DNA of 64,000 nucleotides from JAGQVA01 sp041391725. Its GTDB lineage: Bacteria > Bacteroidota > Bacteroidia > J057. The stretch lies in the NCBI GenBank assembly GCA_041391725.1, contig JAWKNL010000033.1:1-64000 (forward strand). Direction: 5' to 3'. Positions 43,267-52,820 of the stretch are shown here, piece by piece (position 1 is the stretch's first letter; each line of letters opens with the position of its first letter). The notes beneath the pieces were generated by a model, which saw nothing but the letters and a program-made list of their open reading frames with translations, made no database searches and was not told the DNA's origin. The position numbers and the translations under genes are program-made.

Positions 43267-44376
43267 CTATATGCGCTGGAAATAGTTGTTTAGCTCCCTG
43301 ATAATCTGGCTGTCAGTCATCCCGGACAGCGGAATTTCGGTGGCGCCATACGTCTGTTCGATATTGATAATATGATCGCGTAGCGCATGGAAGTTGTTTT
43401 CGGTGAGGGAAACATCGAGCAACATCGGCAGATGGGTTTTGTTTTCCCTGAAAAGTATGCCGGCTCTGACATGTATCAGCCAAAAAAACTCCAGCAAAAA
43501 GCGCGGATATTCCGGATGGTTTTCCTGATCAGGAAGATTGGGATTGGCCTCCATTTCGGCGATGATACCGATGATATCGGCTACGGAAATTTCGCTGCGG
43601 GCAATGTTGAGAAATATATCCAGACAGATATCGACATTCAGGTTGTCAATTTCGGTCTGATGTTCTGACCTGCTTTTTTGAAGGATTTCGTATTCTTCCA
43701 GAATCTCTTCTATCTCTTTGCGCCCCATACCTACTCTGTGGGCAAAACTAAGACATATTTCATATTCCCCCGGGTCGATTTCTCCGTCAACCAGCATCAT
43801 ATAAACGAGATTTTTCAGCGTAAACAACTTTTCCTGCTCGTCTTCGGGAATGATAAAATCCAGTGTCTCGTGGTTTTCGATAAGAAAGTCGAGGTCGTCG
43901 GCGCTCAGTTCGAGGCTATCTGCCACATCGAGGAGGAACTCATGTTCTGCAGGAGAAAGTTGCCCGTCGGCGATAGCTACGAGAAATATATTCTGGAGGA
44001 TTTCGAGGTGCTGGATATGCTCCTGCTGTTTTGTCTGATAATGCTGGACAACTTTATCGAGATATTCGACAGAAATCTCCATTGCTTCGGCCAGCTTTCG
44101 GCATTGAGCATATTCTTTTTCATGGATCACACCATCTGTGATCATCATCAAAACCACCCGGTGAAGTTCCTGCCTGCGGTCTTCCGGTTGGGAGGGAATG
44201 AAAAAAGAAAGACGGGGAGCATGATCAATAATGTTAGAAGCAACTTCGGTTTCAAGCCCCAGGTTACCTGCCAGCTCCGCCAGAAGGGAAATTTCATTTT
44301 CATGAATTACCCCATCTGCACAAGCCATTATGCATAGGTTCTGAAAAGTAACCAGGTTCCGTTCTTGTTCGGTCAT
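43267..44376 (-). CDS. Protein with repeated TerB-like domains
   Basis: The 369-residue product repeats an acidic helical motif: LCIMACADGVIHENEISLL, VLMMITDGVIHEKEYAQC, FLVAIADGQLSPAEHEFLL and YMMLVDGEIDPGEYEICL. These match TerB/DjlA-type domains, which may bind metal at the acidic loop. There are four such units and no membrane span. The C-terminal third is unlike them. No other tellurite-resistance gene is near. Function unknown. Confidence 0.75.
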   Translation of the reverse strand: MTEQERNLVTFQNLCIMACADGVIHENEISLLAELAGNLGLETEVASNIIDHAPRLSFFIPSQPEDRRQELHRVVLMMITDGVIHEKEYAQCRKLAEAMEISVEYLDKVVQHYQTKQQEHIQHLEILQNIFLVAIADGQLSPAEHEFLLDVADSLELSADDLDFLIENHETLDFIIPEDEQEKLFTLKNLVYMMLVDGEIDPGEYEICLSFAHRVGMGRKEIEEILEEYEILQKSRSEHQTEIDNLNVDICLDIFLNIARSEISVADIIGIIAEMEANPNLPDQENHPEYPRFLLEFFWLIHVRAGILFRENKTHLPMLLDVSLTENNFHALRDHIINIEQTYGATEIPLSGMTDSQIIRELNNYFQRI

Positions 44377-44415
44377 AGGCAGGTTCCGGCCAAAGGTGAG
44401 GAGGCAAAGGTATAA

Positions 44416-44448
44416 AAAAAAACCGGCCTTTTACCAGACCGGTTTTTT
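44416..44448 (-). terminator. Terminator after the lipoprotein gene at 44468
   Basis: AACCGG and CCGGTT pair around a 12-base loop, with A and T runs on both sides, so it works as a terminator on the minus strand and could do so on the plus strand. Confidence 0.8.
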
Positions 44449-44467
44449 TGTATGGGTAGCAGGCAAA

Positions 44468-45331
44468 TTATTTACCCGAAAGATCGATTACTTTGCTTGT
44501 ACCGTTTTTGGTAAGTGTAACGAGATGGTCGCAATCCCCGTCGCCAAAATCCACCAGAAGATCGGGTTTGCCTGTGCGTTTGATCAGTTTCAATCCCTGC
44601 ACCGGAATATTGATTCCCTGAATGCGGCATTTGCGTTTGAATATAAGCGTAGAGACGATATTGGCACTATAACTTTCGCCGTTTCTGCGGGTACCCTGAA
44701 TCATACCATCGACATGAAATTCGTCATTGATGGGGTTGGGTTCGCGAACCCAGGTGCGGGTGCGGGTAAATTCACGGGTGGCAAAAGTGCCATCAGGCCA
44801 GGTTACTTTTCCGTCTTTAAGTGTGGTTTTCAGGCTGACATTGGCAGTAAAAGAGGCCGAAACATTTTCTATGGTTTTGGTTCCTTCAATCGAAAGGCTG
44901 TCCACCGCATAATTTTCCAGCTCTACTTTGAGTTTGGCTCCGGGTATATACAGCCGTTTGGTGTAGGTAGTAATAATTTTCCCATAACGGGTTTTCCCAT
45001 CGGGCCCTACACAGCCGGTACCAAAGTCAATGGTGATGGTTTTGGTAGCGGAGTCGTGGGTAACGGTTGCGCAGGCCGGGATGGTTTTTTCTGCGAAAAC
45101 CCTGCCCATAGAAGAAAAATCAGTGATTTCAATGGCTTCGACAGCGTATTCGTCCACCATTTCAAAAGAGTTTTCAGCTTCGGCTTCTGTGATGGCAAGT
45201 GTGGTTTCTTCTTCTGAGATTTGTTCGGCGATTTCTTCCGGTTTACAGGAAGAAAGACTGATCATGAGTGCGATTGCGAAGAAAAATGCAAATGAGTTAA
45301 GCTTTGGAAAAAGGGAATTTATCGTTTTCAT
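44468..45331 (-). CDS. Lipoprotein of unknown function
   Basis: The 287-residue product has a lipoprotein signal (FFAIALMISLSSCKPEE, lipobox LSSC). The mature part is rich in Glu and Thr at the N-terminus, then beta-rich with TIDFGTGCVGPDGKTRYGKI and LVDFGDGDCDHLVTLTKNG. Four cysteines in the mature part could form disulfides. The pattern recurs in Bacteroidota lipoproteins I cannot name. Confidence 0.75.
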   Translation of the reverse strand: MKTINSLFPKLNSFAFFFAIALMISLSSCKPEEIAEQISEEETTLAITEAEAENSFEMVDEYAVEAIEITDFSSMGRVFAEKTIPACATVTHDSATKTITIDFGTGCVGPDGKTRYGKIITTYTKRLYIPGAKLKVELENYAVDSLSIEGTKTIENVSASFTANVSLKTTLKDGKVTWPDGTFATREFTRTRTWVREPNPINDEFHVDGMIQGTRRNGESYSANIVSTLIFKRKCRIQGINIPVQGLKLIKRTGKPDLLVDFGDGDCDHLVTLTKNGTSKVIDLSGK

Positions 45332-45461
45332 AATTTTGGGTGATAAGTTTATGTGAACAGGTTGTTTCGAATTCGAATGTGAATCTTAGACCTCCGGTGG
45401 GACCGAAGGTTTAACCTGAAAGAAAAAAAAATCACATAAAATTAATTGGAACCGGAAACCA

Positions 45462-46592
45462 CTACAGGTCAATTTTCCGAAGCACTGCCCGGTAGTATTC
45501 TTCTGCAATACCATAAAAAGCGAGCACATTGTAATCGTCTTCCATGCTATGCTGGAAAAGCACCTTATCTGTAAAATTGTGTTTACTCTCTTTATAATAG
45601 CGAAGCGCTCCGGCCTCATCTTTCCGGATGAGGCAACAATGCCCAAAGTTCATATTCGCATAGTCTTTTAACCCAAGTTCCAGCGCTTTTTGAAAATAGG
45701 GGATAGCGTCATTCATTTTGCCGGTGCGCAGAAAGCAAAAACCAATATTATTGTACATAATCGCATTGTCGGGTTTTAATGCGGCTGATTTTTGATAATG
45801 GGGTAGCGCCTCCTGCCACATGCCAAGCCGCTCATAATTGAAGCCGAGGTTTTCCTGTATTTCGGGGTCTTCGGGGTTAAGACGTACGGCTATTTTGAAA
45901 AATTCGACGGCTTTTTTATAGTCGCCTTTTCGTTCCCATGCTACAGCGAGATTGTACTGGGCTGAAACAAAATCGGGCATAATTCGGGCAGATTCTTCAA
46001 AGCAGGCTAGTGCGCGGTCTATCTGGCCTTTGTTTACCCATATATTACCCAGGTGATAAAGCGCATAGGAATCATCAGGATTAAGACTGATTGCCTTTTC
46101 AAAGCATGGTTTTGCCTCCTCCGGGTTTCCTGATTTTTGCCAGGCGAGGGCCAGATTAAACCAACCGTTGGATTCTTCGGGGCGTTGTGTGGTGGTTTTT
46201 TTGAAACACCTTATCGCCTCATGATAGTCTGCGGATGCACTATATACCACCCCCAGATTAAAAAGGGCAGAATAATAATCAGGGTTAATTTCAAGGGCTT
46301 TGAGGTAAGAATGAATCGCTTGGCTGGTGTTACCCATATTGTATTGGGTAAGGCCAAGGTTAAACCATGCACGGGCATTCTGCGGCTCTAAGGACAGCGC
46401 TTTATTATAGCAATTGAGCGCATCCTGGTGTTTTCCCAGATTGTCGTAAGCATTTCCCAGATTGTTGTACAAATCCGGGTTGTTGTCAGATATATCTATT
46501 GCCCGAATGTAAAATTCAATGGCCTTCTCCATATTGCCCTGATTATAACATTCGGCAGCCTGTTTGCAGTATGATTCAAATAGCTCTTTCAT
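45462..46592 (-). CDS. TPR-repeat protein
   Basis: The 376-residue product is almost entirely tetratricopeptide units of 34 residues (about ten, for example PDLYNNLGNAYDNLGKHQDA and ARAWFNLGLTQYNMGNTSQA). There is no signal peptide or membrane span, so it is likely cytoplasmic. TPR stacks bind partner proteins; no partner is suggested by the neighbours. Confidence 0.88.
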   Translation of the reverse strand: MKELFESYCKQAAECYNQGNMEKAIEFYIRAIDISDNNPDLYNNLGNAYDNLGKHQDALNCYNKALSLEPQNARAWFNLGLTQYNMGNTSQAIHSYLKALEINPDYYSALFNLGVVYSASADYHEAIRCFKKTTTQRPEESNGWFNLALAWQKSGNPEEAKPCFEKAISLNPDDSYALYHLGNIWVNKGQIDRALACFEESARIMPDFVSAQYNLAVAWERKGDYKKAVEFFKIAVRLNPEDPEIQENLGFNYERLGMWQEALPHYQKSAALKPDNAIMYNNIGFCFLRTGKMNDAIPYFQKALELGLKDYANMNFGHCCLIRKDEAGALRYYKESKHNFTDKVLFQHSMEDDYNVLAFYGIAEEYYRAVLRKIDL

Positions 46593-46649
46593 AGGTCGAA
46601 AGTAAGGAATTTATAGACCTGTGAAAGAAGATTTTCTGTTTACAATGAA

Positions 46650-46979
46650 TCAAAATCCATAGCCGTAATCAAAGCTGTCTTCATAGGGCTCAAAGAGCAT
46701 ATCCTCACGGCTCATCATCAGGGCGTTTTCCATGGGAAGTTCGAAACTCATGGGTTCCATTTCCTGGTTGGCGAGATATTTACGGGTGCCTTTCTGCACG
46801 ATTTTGGGGAGCTGTATGTGCTGGCCGTCAATGGCAAGCATGAATCCGTTTGCTCCTTTGGGCAAAAGTGTCACTTCTTCAAAGCAATCCATTTCCATTA
46901 CCGCCAGTTCTACCGGGGTTCGCGTCCCGTTGCTGAGCCGGGCAGCGTTGATGTGTCTTTTGGTTACTGAAATTTTCAT
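46650..46979 (-). CDS. Small hypothetical protein
   Basis: The 109-residue product begins MKISVTKRHINAARLSNGTRTPVELAV and ends in an acidic-aromatic tail (FEPYEDSFDYGYGF). No signal, membrane span or known motif is visible. It lies 57 bases upstream of the TPR gene on the same strand. Unrecognised. Confidence 0.55.
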   Translation of the reverse strand: MKISVTKRHINAARLSNGTRTPVELAVMEMDCFEEVTLLPKGANGFMLAIDGQHIQLPKIVQKGTRKYLANQEMEPMSFELPMENALMMSREDMLFEPYEDSFDYGYGF

Positions 46980-47204
46980 AACTATATTTCTTTTTTACCT
47001 GACTGCATTTTATTTACCCAAGTTGAGGATTAATCCTTTGCAATCAAGTCCTACAAAGGGGGTTTTCTTACAGTTGGGTCAAACCTGTAACAAATGTTTA
47101 ATTTATCGACTATATTTTTCGATGTGCTGGATAATGCTTGAATTCTCCCTGCCTGTAACTGCTTTTTTATGAGAGATATGCATGTATCAGAGCAAAGGAT
47201 TGTA

Positions 47205-47212
47205 TATATTTG
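47205..47212 (+). promoter_or_regulatory. Putative -7 box TATATTTG of the rhomboid gene
   Basis: TATATTTG fits TAnnTTTG exactly. It is 12 bases before ATG 47225 and 39 before ATG 47252. The rest of the gap 46980-47204 shows no gene or hairpin. Confidence 0.5.
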
Positions 47213-47251
47213 TTAGTGCCTGAAATGGTGTTATTCCGAAAACAAGGCTTT

Positions 47252-48148
47252 ATGCAATTGACCCCCGAACATATATCTGTCGCCCTGATTCTGATAAATG
47301 TGTATGTATCTTACCAGGGTTTTTCACAGCTAAAATCCCTTTTCGAGGATCGGTATATTTTTGATGTGGACCGGATCCTGATAGACCGGGATTACAAGCG
47401 GCTGGTTACCTCTGGTTTTTTGCATGGCGGCTGGGCGCACCTTTTGTTGAACATGTACTCGCTGTATATTTTCAGCGCCGCGCTGGGCACGCCTTATATC
47501 GGACTGGGGATATTGCCTTATCTTTTTTTGTATTTTATCAGTTTGGTCGGGGGCAATCTCACTGCCCTTTTTGTGCACCGCAACCACGGCGATTACCGCG
47601 CACTGGGAGCTTCGGGAGCGGTAAGCGGGGTAATGTTTGCCGCCATTGTCATTTTTCCCGGAATGGAAATCTCATTCATTTATCCTCCCATACCGATTGC
47701 CGGATGGGTGTTTGCGCTGGGTTATGTGCTCATTTCTATTTATGGTTCGGCTGTAAGGCTGGGAAATATCGGCCATGAAGCACATCTGGGCGGAGCCGTT
47801 ACGGGAATGATTGCCGGCATAATCTTCCGGCCTTATGCGTTTATGGCTCAGCCCTGGCTGATTTCTTCCATACTGATATTTATGGCATTATTTCTTTTGG
47901 TCATCGCCCGAAAACCCGAATATCTTTTTCCCGGTTTTCTGAAAAGCCGCCTGCGTTATCTATGGGAAAGCAGAAATCACAAGGGCCCGCAGGTAAGTGC
48001 CGCAAAAGGCAGCCGGCGTTCTGATTTCAGCAGCCGCGAAGAAGAACTCAATCACCTTCTCGACAAACTGGGAAAACTGGGCATGAAGGGGCTGAGCGAA
48101 GCTGAGAGAAAAAGATTGAAAGAACTTTCCGATTCCCGCGATTTATAA
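47252..48148 (+). CDS. Rhomboid-family intramembrane serine protease
   Basis: The 298-residue product (start MQLTPEHISVALILINVYV; ATG 47225 is an alternative adding nine residues) has the rhomboid core: HGGWAHLLLNMYSLYIF, the nucleophile in GASGAVSGVMFA, and the catalytic His in GHEAHLGGAVTG. It has about six membrane spans, and a soluble C-terminal extension rich in charged residues. It cleaves membrane proteins within the lipid bilayer; its substrate is unknown. The next gene starts nine bases downstream. Confidence 0.92.
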   Translation: MQLTPEHISVALILINVYVSYQGFSQLKSLFEDRYIFDVDRILIDRDYKRLVTSGFLHGGWAHLLLNMYSLYIFSAALGTPYIGLGILPYLFLYFISLVGGNLTALFVHRNHGDYRALGASGAVSGVMFAAIVIFPGMEISFIYPPIPIAGWVFALGYVLISIYGSAVRLGNIGHEAHLGGAVTGMIAGIIFRPYAFMAQPWLISSILIFMALFLLVIARKPEYLFPGFLKSRLRYLWESRNHKGPQVSAAKGSRRSDFSSREEELNHLLDKLGKLGMKGLSEAERKRLKELSDSRDL

Positions 48149-48157
48149 CCAACAGGA

Positions 48158-48802
48158 ATGCATTTGCCCAGAGTCATCTATTTCCCGCTGCCCGTTTTGT
48201 TTTTTGTACTCTTCCCTTTCTCACTTGAAGGCCAGGATTTGTTTGTGAGCGCGAAAGCAAAAGTGAAGGATGTGTCGGGAGGTTTTTCACGGATAGCATT
48301 TGTGAAGATTCGGACGGAAAATGGTGATAATGACGTCTTTATCGGCAATCTTTCGACAGTGAATATAGGGCCTGAGGTGTGGGAGGTTTATTCTGATACG
48401 GGTGGGAAGGTCGAATTTAATACAAGTGAGGGAAAATGGGGGTATGCGCGTATGGGGCAGATTGATATTGAAATGGATACGGTCAGGAACAAGAGCAACG
48501 GTGGGCCGGAATGGATGCTTTTTTCCCGAAAAGATACGGTCTATATCAGCAGTTGGGAGGCGGCAGGAGAAAACGAAACGCGCCTGAACGCCCGGATGTT
48601 CCGGCGGTATAATCAGCTTTTTTTACCTACGGGTGAGGCATTTGAGATAAACCTTGTACTTTTTCGCTACGACAAACCGGGGAAACTCGCGATTGGGATT
48701 TCGGAGCCGGGAAAAATTTCTGACTTCCCCGGCGAGTTTCGCATTCTTGCTACGCTCATACTGATGCGGGCCCTGCTGGCCAGACTGAAACCCGGAAAAT
48801 AG
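48158..48802 (+). CDS. Secreted hypothetical protein
   Basis: The 214-residue product has a signal peptide (about residues 6-24, ending FSLEGQD). The mature part is beta-rich with no motif I know (VSAKAKVKDVSGGFSRIAF). It lies nine bases after the rhomboid gene and is probably co-transcribed. Function unknown. Confidence 0.65.
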   Translation: MHLPRVIYFPLPVLFFVLFPFSLEGQDLFVSAKAKVKDVSGGFSRIAFVKIRTENGDNDVFIGNLSTVNIGPEVWEVYSDTGGKVEFNTSEGKWGYARMGQIDIEMDTVRNKSNGGPEWMLFSRKDTVYISSWEAAGENETRLNARMFRRYNQLFLPTGEAFEINLVLFRYDKPGKLAIGISEPGKISDFPGEFRILATLILMRALLARLKPGK

Positions 48803-48986
48803 CTGTAAGATTACCCCCGTTTCTGTAAATTGTGGTGGAAGAATGAATGAATTTTCCGCTTCACCATGCATATTTGTGGTTTTATTTGTCATAGTTCTAT
48901 GTAAGGAATATCCGGATAATGTAGATAAAATCCGGCCAAAATCACTTAATGTTATTCTGATTATCGACACCTGTAAACCCAGACAT

Positions 48987-49640
48987 ATGGCACAACAGTG
49001 TACTACTCTATTGGTTTGCTGCCTGCTAACCTCAAACGTCTTTTCCCAACCCGGCACGCACCGGGCATCTGATGAAAAAACATCCCAAAGCAGGCAGGTG
49101 ATTTTCGAAGAGTTATTTGACGACAACAACCGCAATTGGGAGATTATTGATTCCAAACAACTATCTTCCGAAATCTCCGATGGCTATTTTCAGTTGAAGG
49201 GCAAAACCGCTTATTCACCTGCTTTTCTTTCGCAGTCGATAGACCTGGATCCTACCGGGAATTTTTCTTTCCAGTCAACCATTATCCAGTCCTCGGGCAT
49301 GAAAAACATGGGCTATGGTATCTGCTGGGGAGCCAAAGACGACCGCCAGGACTGGTACGCTTTTCTTATCAGTTCCAACGGCCAGTACACCATTCTGAAG
49401 AAAGTCCGGGAAGACTATACGGAGATAAAAAGATGGACATCGAGCGACAATATCAATGGTCAGGGCAAACCCAATACCCTGCTGGTGAAAAAAAACAACG
49501 ACCGGATAGAATATTATATCAATGACCGGCTGGTATATATGAGCCAGGCAGAGCCATTCAGAGGGAAAAAGGCAGGCATTTTATTTCACGGCACGATGAA
49601 AATTGAGGTGGACAATTTTATCGCTGCTATGGAACCCTGA
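48987..49640 (+). CDS. Secreted concanavalin-like (DUF1080/LamG-type) protein
   Basis: I choose ATG 48987 since it gives a signal sequence (MAQQCTTLLVCCLLTSNVFS); the frame opens at 48843. The product is 217 residues. The mature part FEELFDDNNRNWEII, MGYGICWGAKDDRQDWYAF and ILFHGTMKIEVDNF resembles a jelly-roll glycan-binding domain of the 3-keto-disaccharide hydrolase type, without visible catalytic residues. The N-terminal third of the next gene has the same pattern (GMIWGAGDRMDSYYAF), so the two share an origin. Confidence 0.7.
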   Translation: MAQQCTTLLVCCLLTSNVFSQPGTHRASDEKTSQSRQVIFEELFDDNNRNWEIIDSKQLSSEISDGYFQLKGKTAYSPAFLSQSIDLDPTGNFSFQSTIIQSSGMKNMGYGICWGAKDDRQDWYAFLISSNGQYTILKKVREDYTEIKRWTSSDNINGQGKPNTLLVKKNNDRIEYYINDRLVYMSQAEPFRGKKAGILFHGTMKIEVDNFIAAMEP

Positions 49641-49728
49641 TAATAAGCGGCTGACCTGTTTTAAACAGATTTATACGATTCCAGGCTTATTTTCGTAACT
49701 TCGTACAACGGTGATAATGCCTGAGCGT

Positions 49729-51819
49729 ATGCCCAGATCAGTTGTATTTTTATATCTTTTCCTCGTTTCTCTTTGGGGCAGAAGTCAGAACTACCTTCTG
49801 TTTCAGGATGATTTTACGGTTAATGCCCACAGATGGGAGTTTTTCGGTTCGGAATCCTACCAGGCTGGATTGCAGGAAGGAAACCTTCATATCAGACATA
49901 ATGAATCCGGTGACTTGCGGTGCGTGCACGAAGTTTTGCTCAACGCCTCGCGCGATTTTCGGCTGGAGACAAGCCTGACCCTGAAAACAGGCGTATCGTC
50001 GGGCGGCCATGGGATGATATGGGGGGCAGGCGACCGAATGGATAGCTATTATGCGTTTTTGATTCGCCCCGAGGGGTATTTTGGCGTGTTGCAGGAAGTG
50101 GCAGGCGAAAAAAAATGGCTGATAGAATGGACGCGCTACAAAAAAATATCCGGCCCGGGATCAGAAAATCTCCTCTCTGTGCAAAAAACAGGCTGGACGC
50201 TTCACTTTTTCATCAATGAAAAAGAAGTAGCTCAGCTTCCCTGGTCCAAATTGTTTGGTAAATATCATGGAATCCAGACCAGCGGATTTTCTGAGGTTGT
50301 CGTTTCTATGTTCAGAATATACCATCCACCTATAGACATTAATCTCGCTTCCGGCACATTCGGGCAGGCCTTTAAAGTACCCGTCGATTCAACGGTCAAT
50401 TCTCCTCAAACCCATGAGACCGCCCCCCGGTTTTCGGCCAACGGAAAACAGTTATACTTTACACGGTCTCCGCTGGAACATCCCTTCGATCAGGGCGATA
50501 TATGGATTTCGTCTATGCAGGGAGATACCCTGTGGGGCGAGCCTGTGCAAATGGACATTCCCCTCAACAATGAAGCAAGAAACGAGGTAGCGCTGGTTTT
50601 TCCGGGAAACCAGTCTCTGCTGCTTTCGGGGAGCTATTTCCCTGATGGTACAGGCAATGGATATGGGGTATCCCAAACGTATAAAAACAGGGAGGGAAAA
50701 TGGGATATTCCGATTGAAGCAGAAATACCCGGATATGCCAACCTGAACGCACCCGCAACCTGTCAGTTATCTCCTGATGGAAAAACCCTGATGCTGAGTA
50801 TGAGCGGAAACGGGGGATTTGGCGACCTTGATATTTTTGTGAGTTTTAAGGAAAACGATAAGTGGACTTTCCCCCGCAACCTGGGCCCGGCGATCAATAC
50901 GGCAGGGATTGAGATGACCCCTTACCTGATGCCAGACGGAGAAACCCTGTACTTTTCCAGCAGCGGGCATCCCGGGTATGGGAAAACCGATGTCTATCGC
51001 ACGCACAGGCTTAGCAATACCTGGACAAAATGGAGCGAACCCGAAAACCTCGGGCCCGTCATCAATACGACGGAATGGGACGCATGGTACACGCCACTGA
51101 GCAACGAGCGGTTTGCGTGGGTGGCGTCATCCGATTCTGCCCAGAGTCAGTTTGACCTTTTCCGTATAAGAATCCCCGAAGACCTGACGCTTCAACCCAT
51201 TGTGCGGATACACGGGAGGGTACTACACAGCAAAACCGGAGAGCCGCTGGAAAGTGAAATCACCTGCCATGATCTTTCCCCCGATTCGCTGCTCAACCGC
51301 ACGCAGTCCCATCCGGTAACGGGCAATTACAATATATTCCTTCCCTATGGACGTGCGTATCAGCTTTTTGCCGAAAAACCCGGGTTTTATGCTGAAACCG
51401 ATACGCTCGATCTGCGCCGGATCAGCCGTTTTCGCGAGATTCGCCGCGATTTATATCTCAAACCCATTGAAGTCGGAGAGACCATAACCCTGTATCAGGT
51501 GTTTTTTGAGCGGGCCAGTCCCGTACTGATTTCCGACTCCTATCCGGAGCTGGACCGTTTGGTATTGCTCATGCGGGCAATTCCTTCACTGACCATAGAG
51601 ATCAGAGGCCATACCGATAATATTGGTACAGAAACCGAACTTCAGGCCTTGTCGGAGGCACGCGCGGAAATGGTAAAAAAATACCTCACCGACCGGGGAA
51701 TATCGCCTTCCCGCGCTATCAGTAAGGGGTTTGGAAGTACTTTGCCGGTAGCCAGCAATGAAAATCCTGCTACCCGCGCCCAGAACAGGCGGGTAGAATT
51801 CCGGATACTCAGCCGGTAG
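49729..51819 (+). CDS. OmpA-family protein with jelly-roll and PD40 propeller domains
   Basis: The ATG at 49729 gives a signal sequence (MPRSVVFLYLFLVSLWG). In order: a jelly-roll domain (about residues 20-190) like that of the preceding gene, PD40/TolB-like propeller blades (ETAPRFSANGKQLYFTRS, ATCQLSPDGKTLMLSMSG, TPYLMPDGETLYFSSSG), a carboxypeptidase-regulatory-like domain (RVLHSKTGEPLESEITC) and a C-terminal OmpA domain (IEIRGHTDNIGTE, NRRVEFRI). Such proteins attach the outer membrane to peptidoglycan and are frequent in Bacteroidota, some linked to type IX secretion or gliding. The precise role is open. Confidence 0.88.
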   Translation: MPRSVVFLYLFLVSLWGRSQNYLLFQDDFTVNAHRWEFFGSESYQAGLQEGNLHIRHNESGDLRCVHEVLLNASRDFRLETSLTLKTGVSSGGHGMIWGAGDRMDSYYAFLIRPEGYFGVLQEVAGEKKWLIEWTRYKKISGPGSENLLSVQKTGWTLHFFINEKEVAQLPWSKLFGKYHGIQTSGFSEVVVSMFRIYHPPIDINLASGTFGQAFKVPVDSTVNSPQTHETAPRFSANGKQLYFTRSPLEHPFDQGDIWISSMQGDTLWGEPVQMDIPLNNEARNEVALVFPGNQSLLLSGSYFPDGTGNGYGVSQTYKNREGKWDIPIEAEIPGYANLNAPATCQLSPDGKTLMLSMSGNGGFGDLDIFVSFKENDKWTFPRNLGPAINTAGIEMTPYLMPDGETLYFSSSGHPGYGKTDVYRTHRLSNTWTKWSEPENLGPVINTTEWDAWYTPLSNERFAWVASSDSAQSQFDLFRIRIPEDLTLQPIVRIHGRVLHSKTGEPLESEITCHDLSPDSLLNRTQSHPVTGNYNIFLPYGRAYQLFAEKPGFYAETDTLDLRRISRFREIRRDLYLKPIEVGETITLYQVFFERASPVLISDSYPELDRLVLLMRAIPSLTIEIRGHTDNIGTETELQALSEARAEMVKKYLTDRGISPSRAISKGFGSTLPVASNENPATRAQNRRVEFRILSR

Positions 51820-51892
51820 AATTCAATTTTTTTTTGTAGTTTTCGTTCGAAATTTGAAGCTTCGCCTGCCGAAGCCTTGAATACCCCTACTC

Positions 51893-52795
51893 ATGGATTA
51901 CCTGTTGGAAAGCGATTTCCTTGCTCCGCCTGTGGTAAGCGTGACCGTATTGTGTGCCAATTACAACAACGGCAGGTATCTTCCTGACCTTATCGACAGC
52001 ATTCATCAATCCACGGTAAGGCCCGAATTGCTGATCATTGTAGATGACGGTTCGACCGATGATTCGCTGAAAATACTGGAAACCTACAACCACCTAGAGT
52101 ACCTGAAGGTAGTAAGTCTGGAGCAGAATCAGGGAATCGCGCATGCCCTGAATGCCGGTATGGAATATGCAACCGGAGATTATATCATGCGCGTAGATGC
52201 CGATGATTATATTGATCATACCCGGATAGAGAAGCAGTATGACTATCTGGAAAAACACCGCGAAGCCGATATTGTAGGCAGCAATGTCACCTATTTTGAA
52301 AATGGCACCGGCAAACTGATCAACCATTCCAACTTCCCTATTGGATCAGACCATATCATGCGGCGGTTTCTGAAGGGAGAAAATGGCGTACTTCATGGGG
52401 CCATTATGATGCGGCGGAGTATCCTGGGCGGTTTCAGGTATAATGAAACCCTCACTGTATCGGTAGATTATGATCTGTTTGCCCGTATGATCAGGAAAGG
52501 AATTGCGATGCACAACCTCAATGAATCGCTCACATTTGTGCGTCTGCATAAAACCAGTTCCGCCGTATCGGCGGCTTTCCCTGTAATTGAAACCAATTTC
52601 AGACTCCGCGACGAAATATTTCATACCCGTACCCGCCGGTTGCATGTGCTGGTATATTATGTACACCTGCATTATTATCAGAAATATCTTTTTGAGCCCG
52701 GGTCACTGCTCCGGTACCTGTTTCTGATTGTTTCTGCGATTTTTATGCCCGGCAAACTGTTGCGAAGATTTACCGGCTGGCACTGGCTACCCTGA
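51893..52795 (+). CDS. Family 2 glycosyltransferase
   Basis: The 300-residue product has the GT-A fold motifs: VTVLCANYNNGRYLPDLIDSI, the nucleotide-binding LLIIVDDGSTDDS, and the DxD-like YIMRVDADDYI. The C-terminal part is hydrophobic and may lie on the membrane. It transfers a sugar from a nucleotide donor; donor and acceptor are unknown. The O-antigen-ligase-like gene follows 25 bases later, so surface polysaccharide synthesis is likely. Confidence 0.9.
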   Translation: MDYLLESDFLAPPVVSVTVLCANYNNGRYLPDLIDSIHQSTVRPELLIIVDDGSTDDSLKILETYNHLEYLKVVSLEQNQGIAHALNAGMEYATGDYIMRVDADDYIDHTRIEKQYDYLEKHREADIVGSNVTYFENGTGKLINHSNFPIGSDHIMRRFLKGENGVLHGAIMMRRSILGGFRYNETLTVSVDYDLFARMIRKGIAMHNLNESLTFVRLHKTSSAVSAAFPVIETNFRLRDEIFHTRTRRLHVLVYYVHLHYYQKYLFEPGSLLRYLFLIVSAIFMPGKLLRRFTGWHWLP

Positions 52796-52820
52796 AGCCT
52801 TTTTTTGCGTTTAAATATGT

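Noticed and set aside
44396..45217. Plus-strand frame of 273 codons opposite the lipoprotein gene
   Set aside because: It is Phe/Gly-rich shadow sequence and passes through a terminator; the minus strand has a lipoprotein signal.
48843..48986. Longer start for the jelly-roll protein at 48843
   Set aside because: The added 48 residues would put a second hydrophobic stretch before the real signal peptide at 48987.
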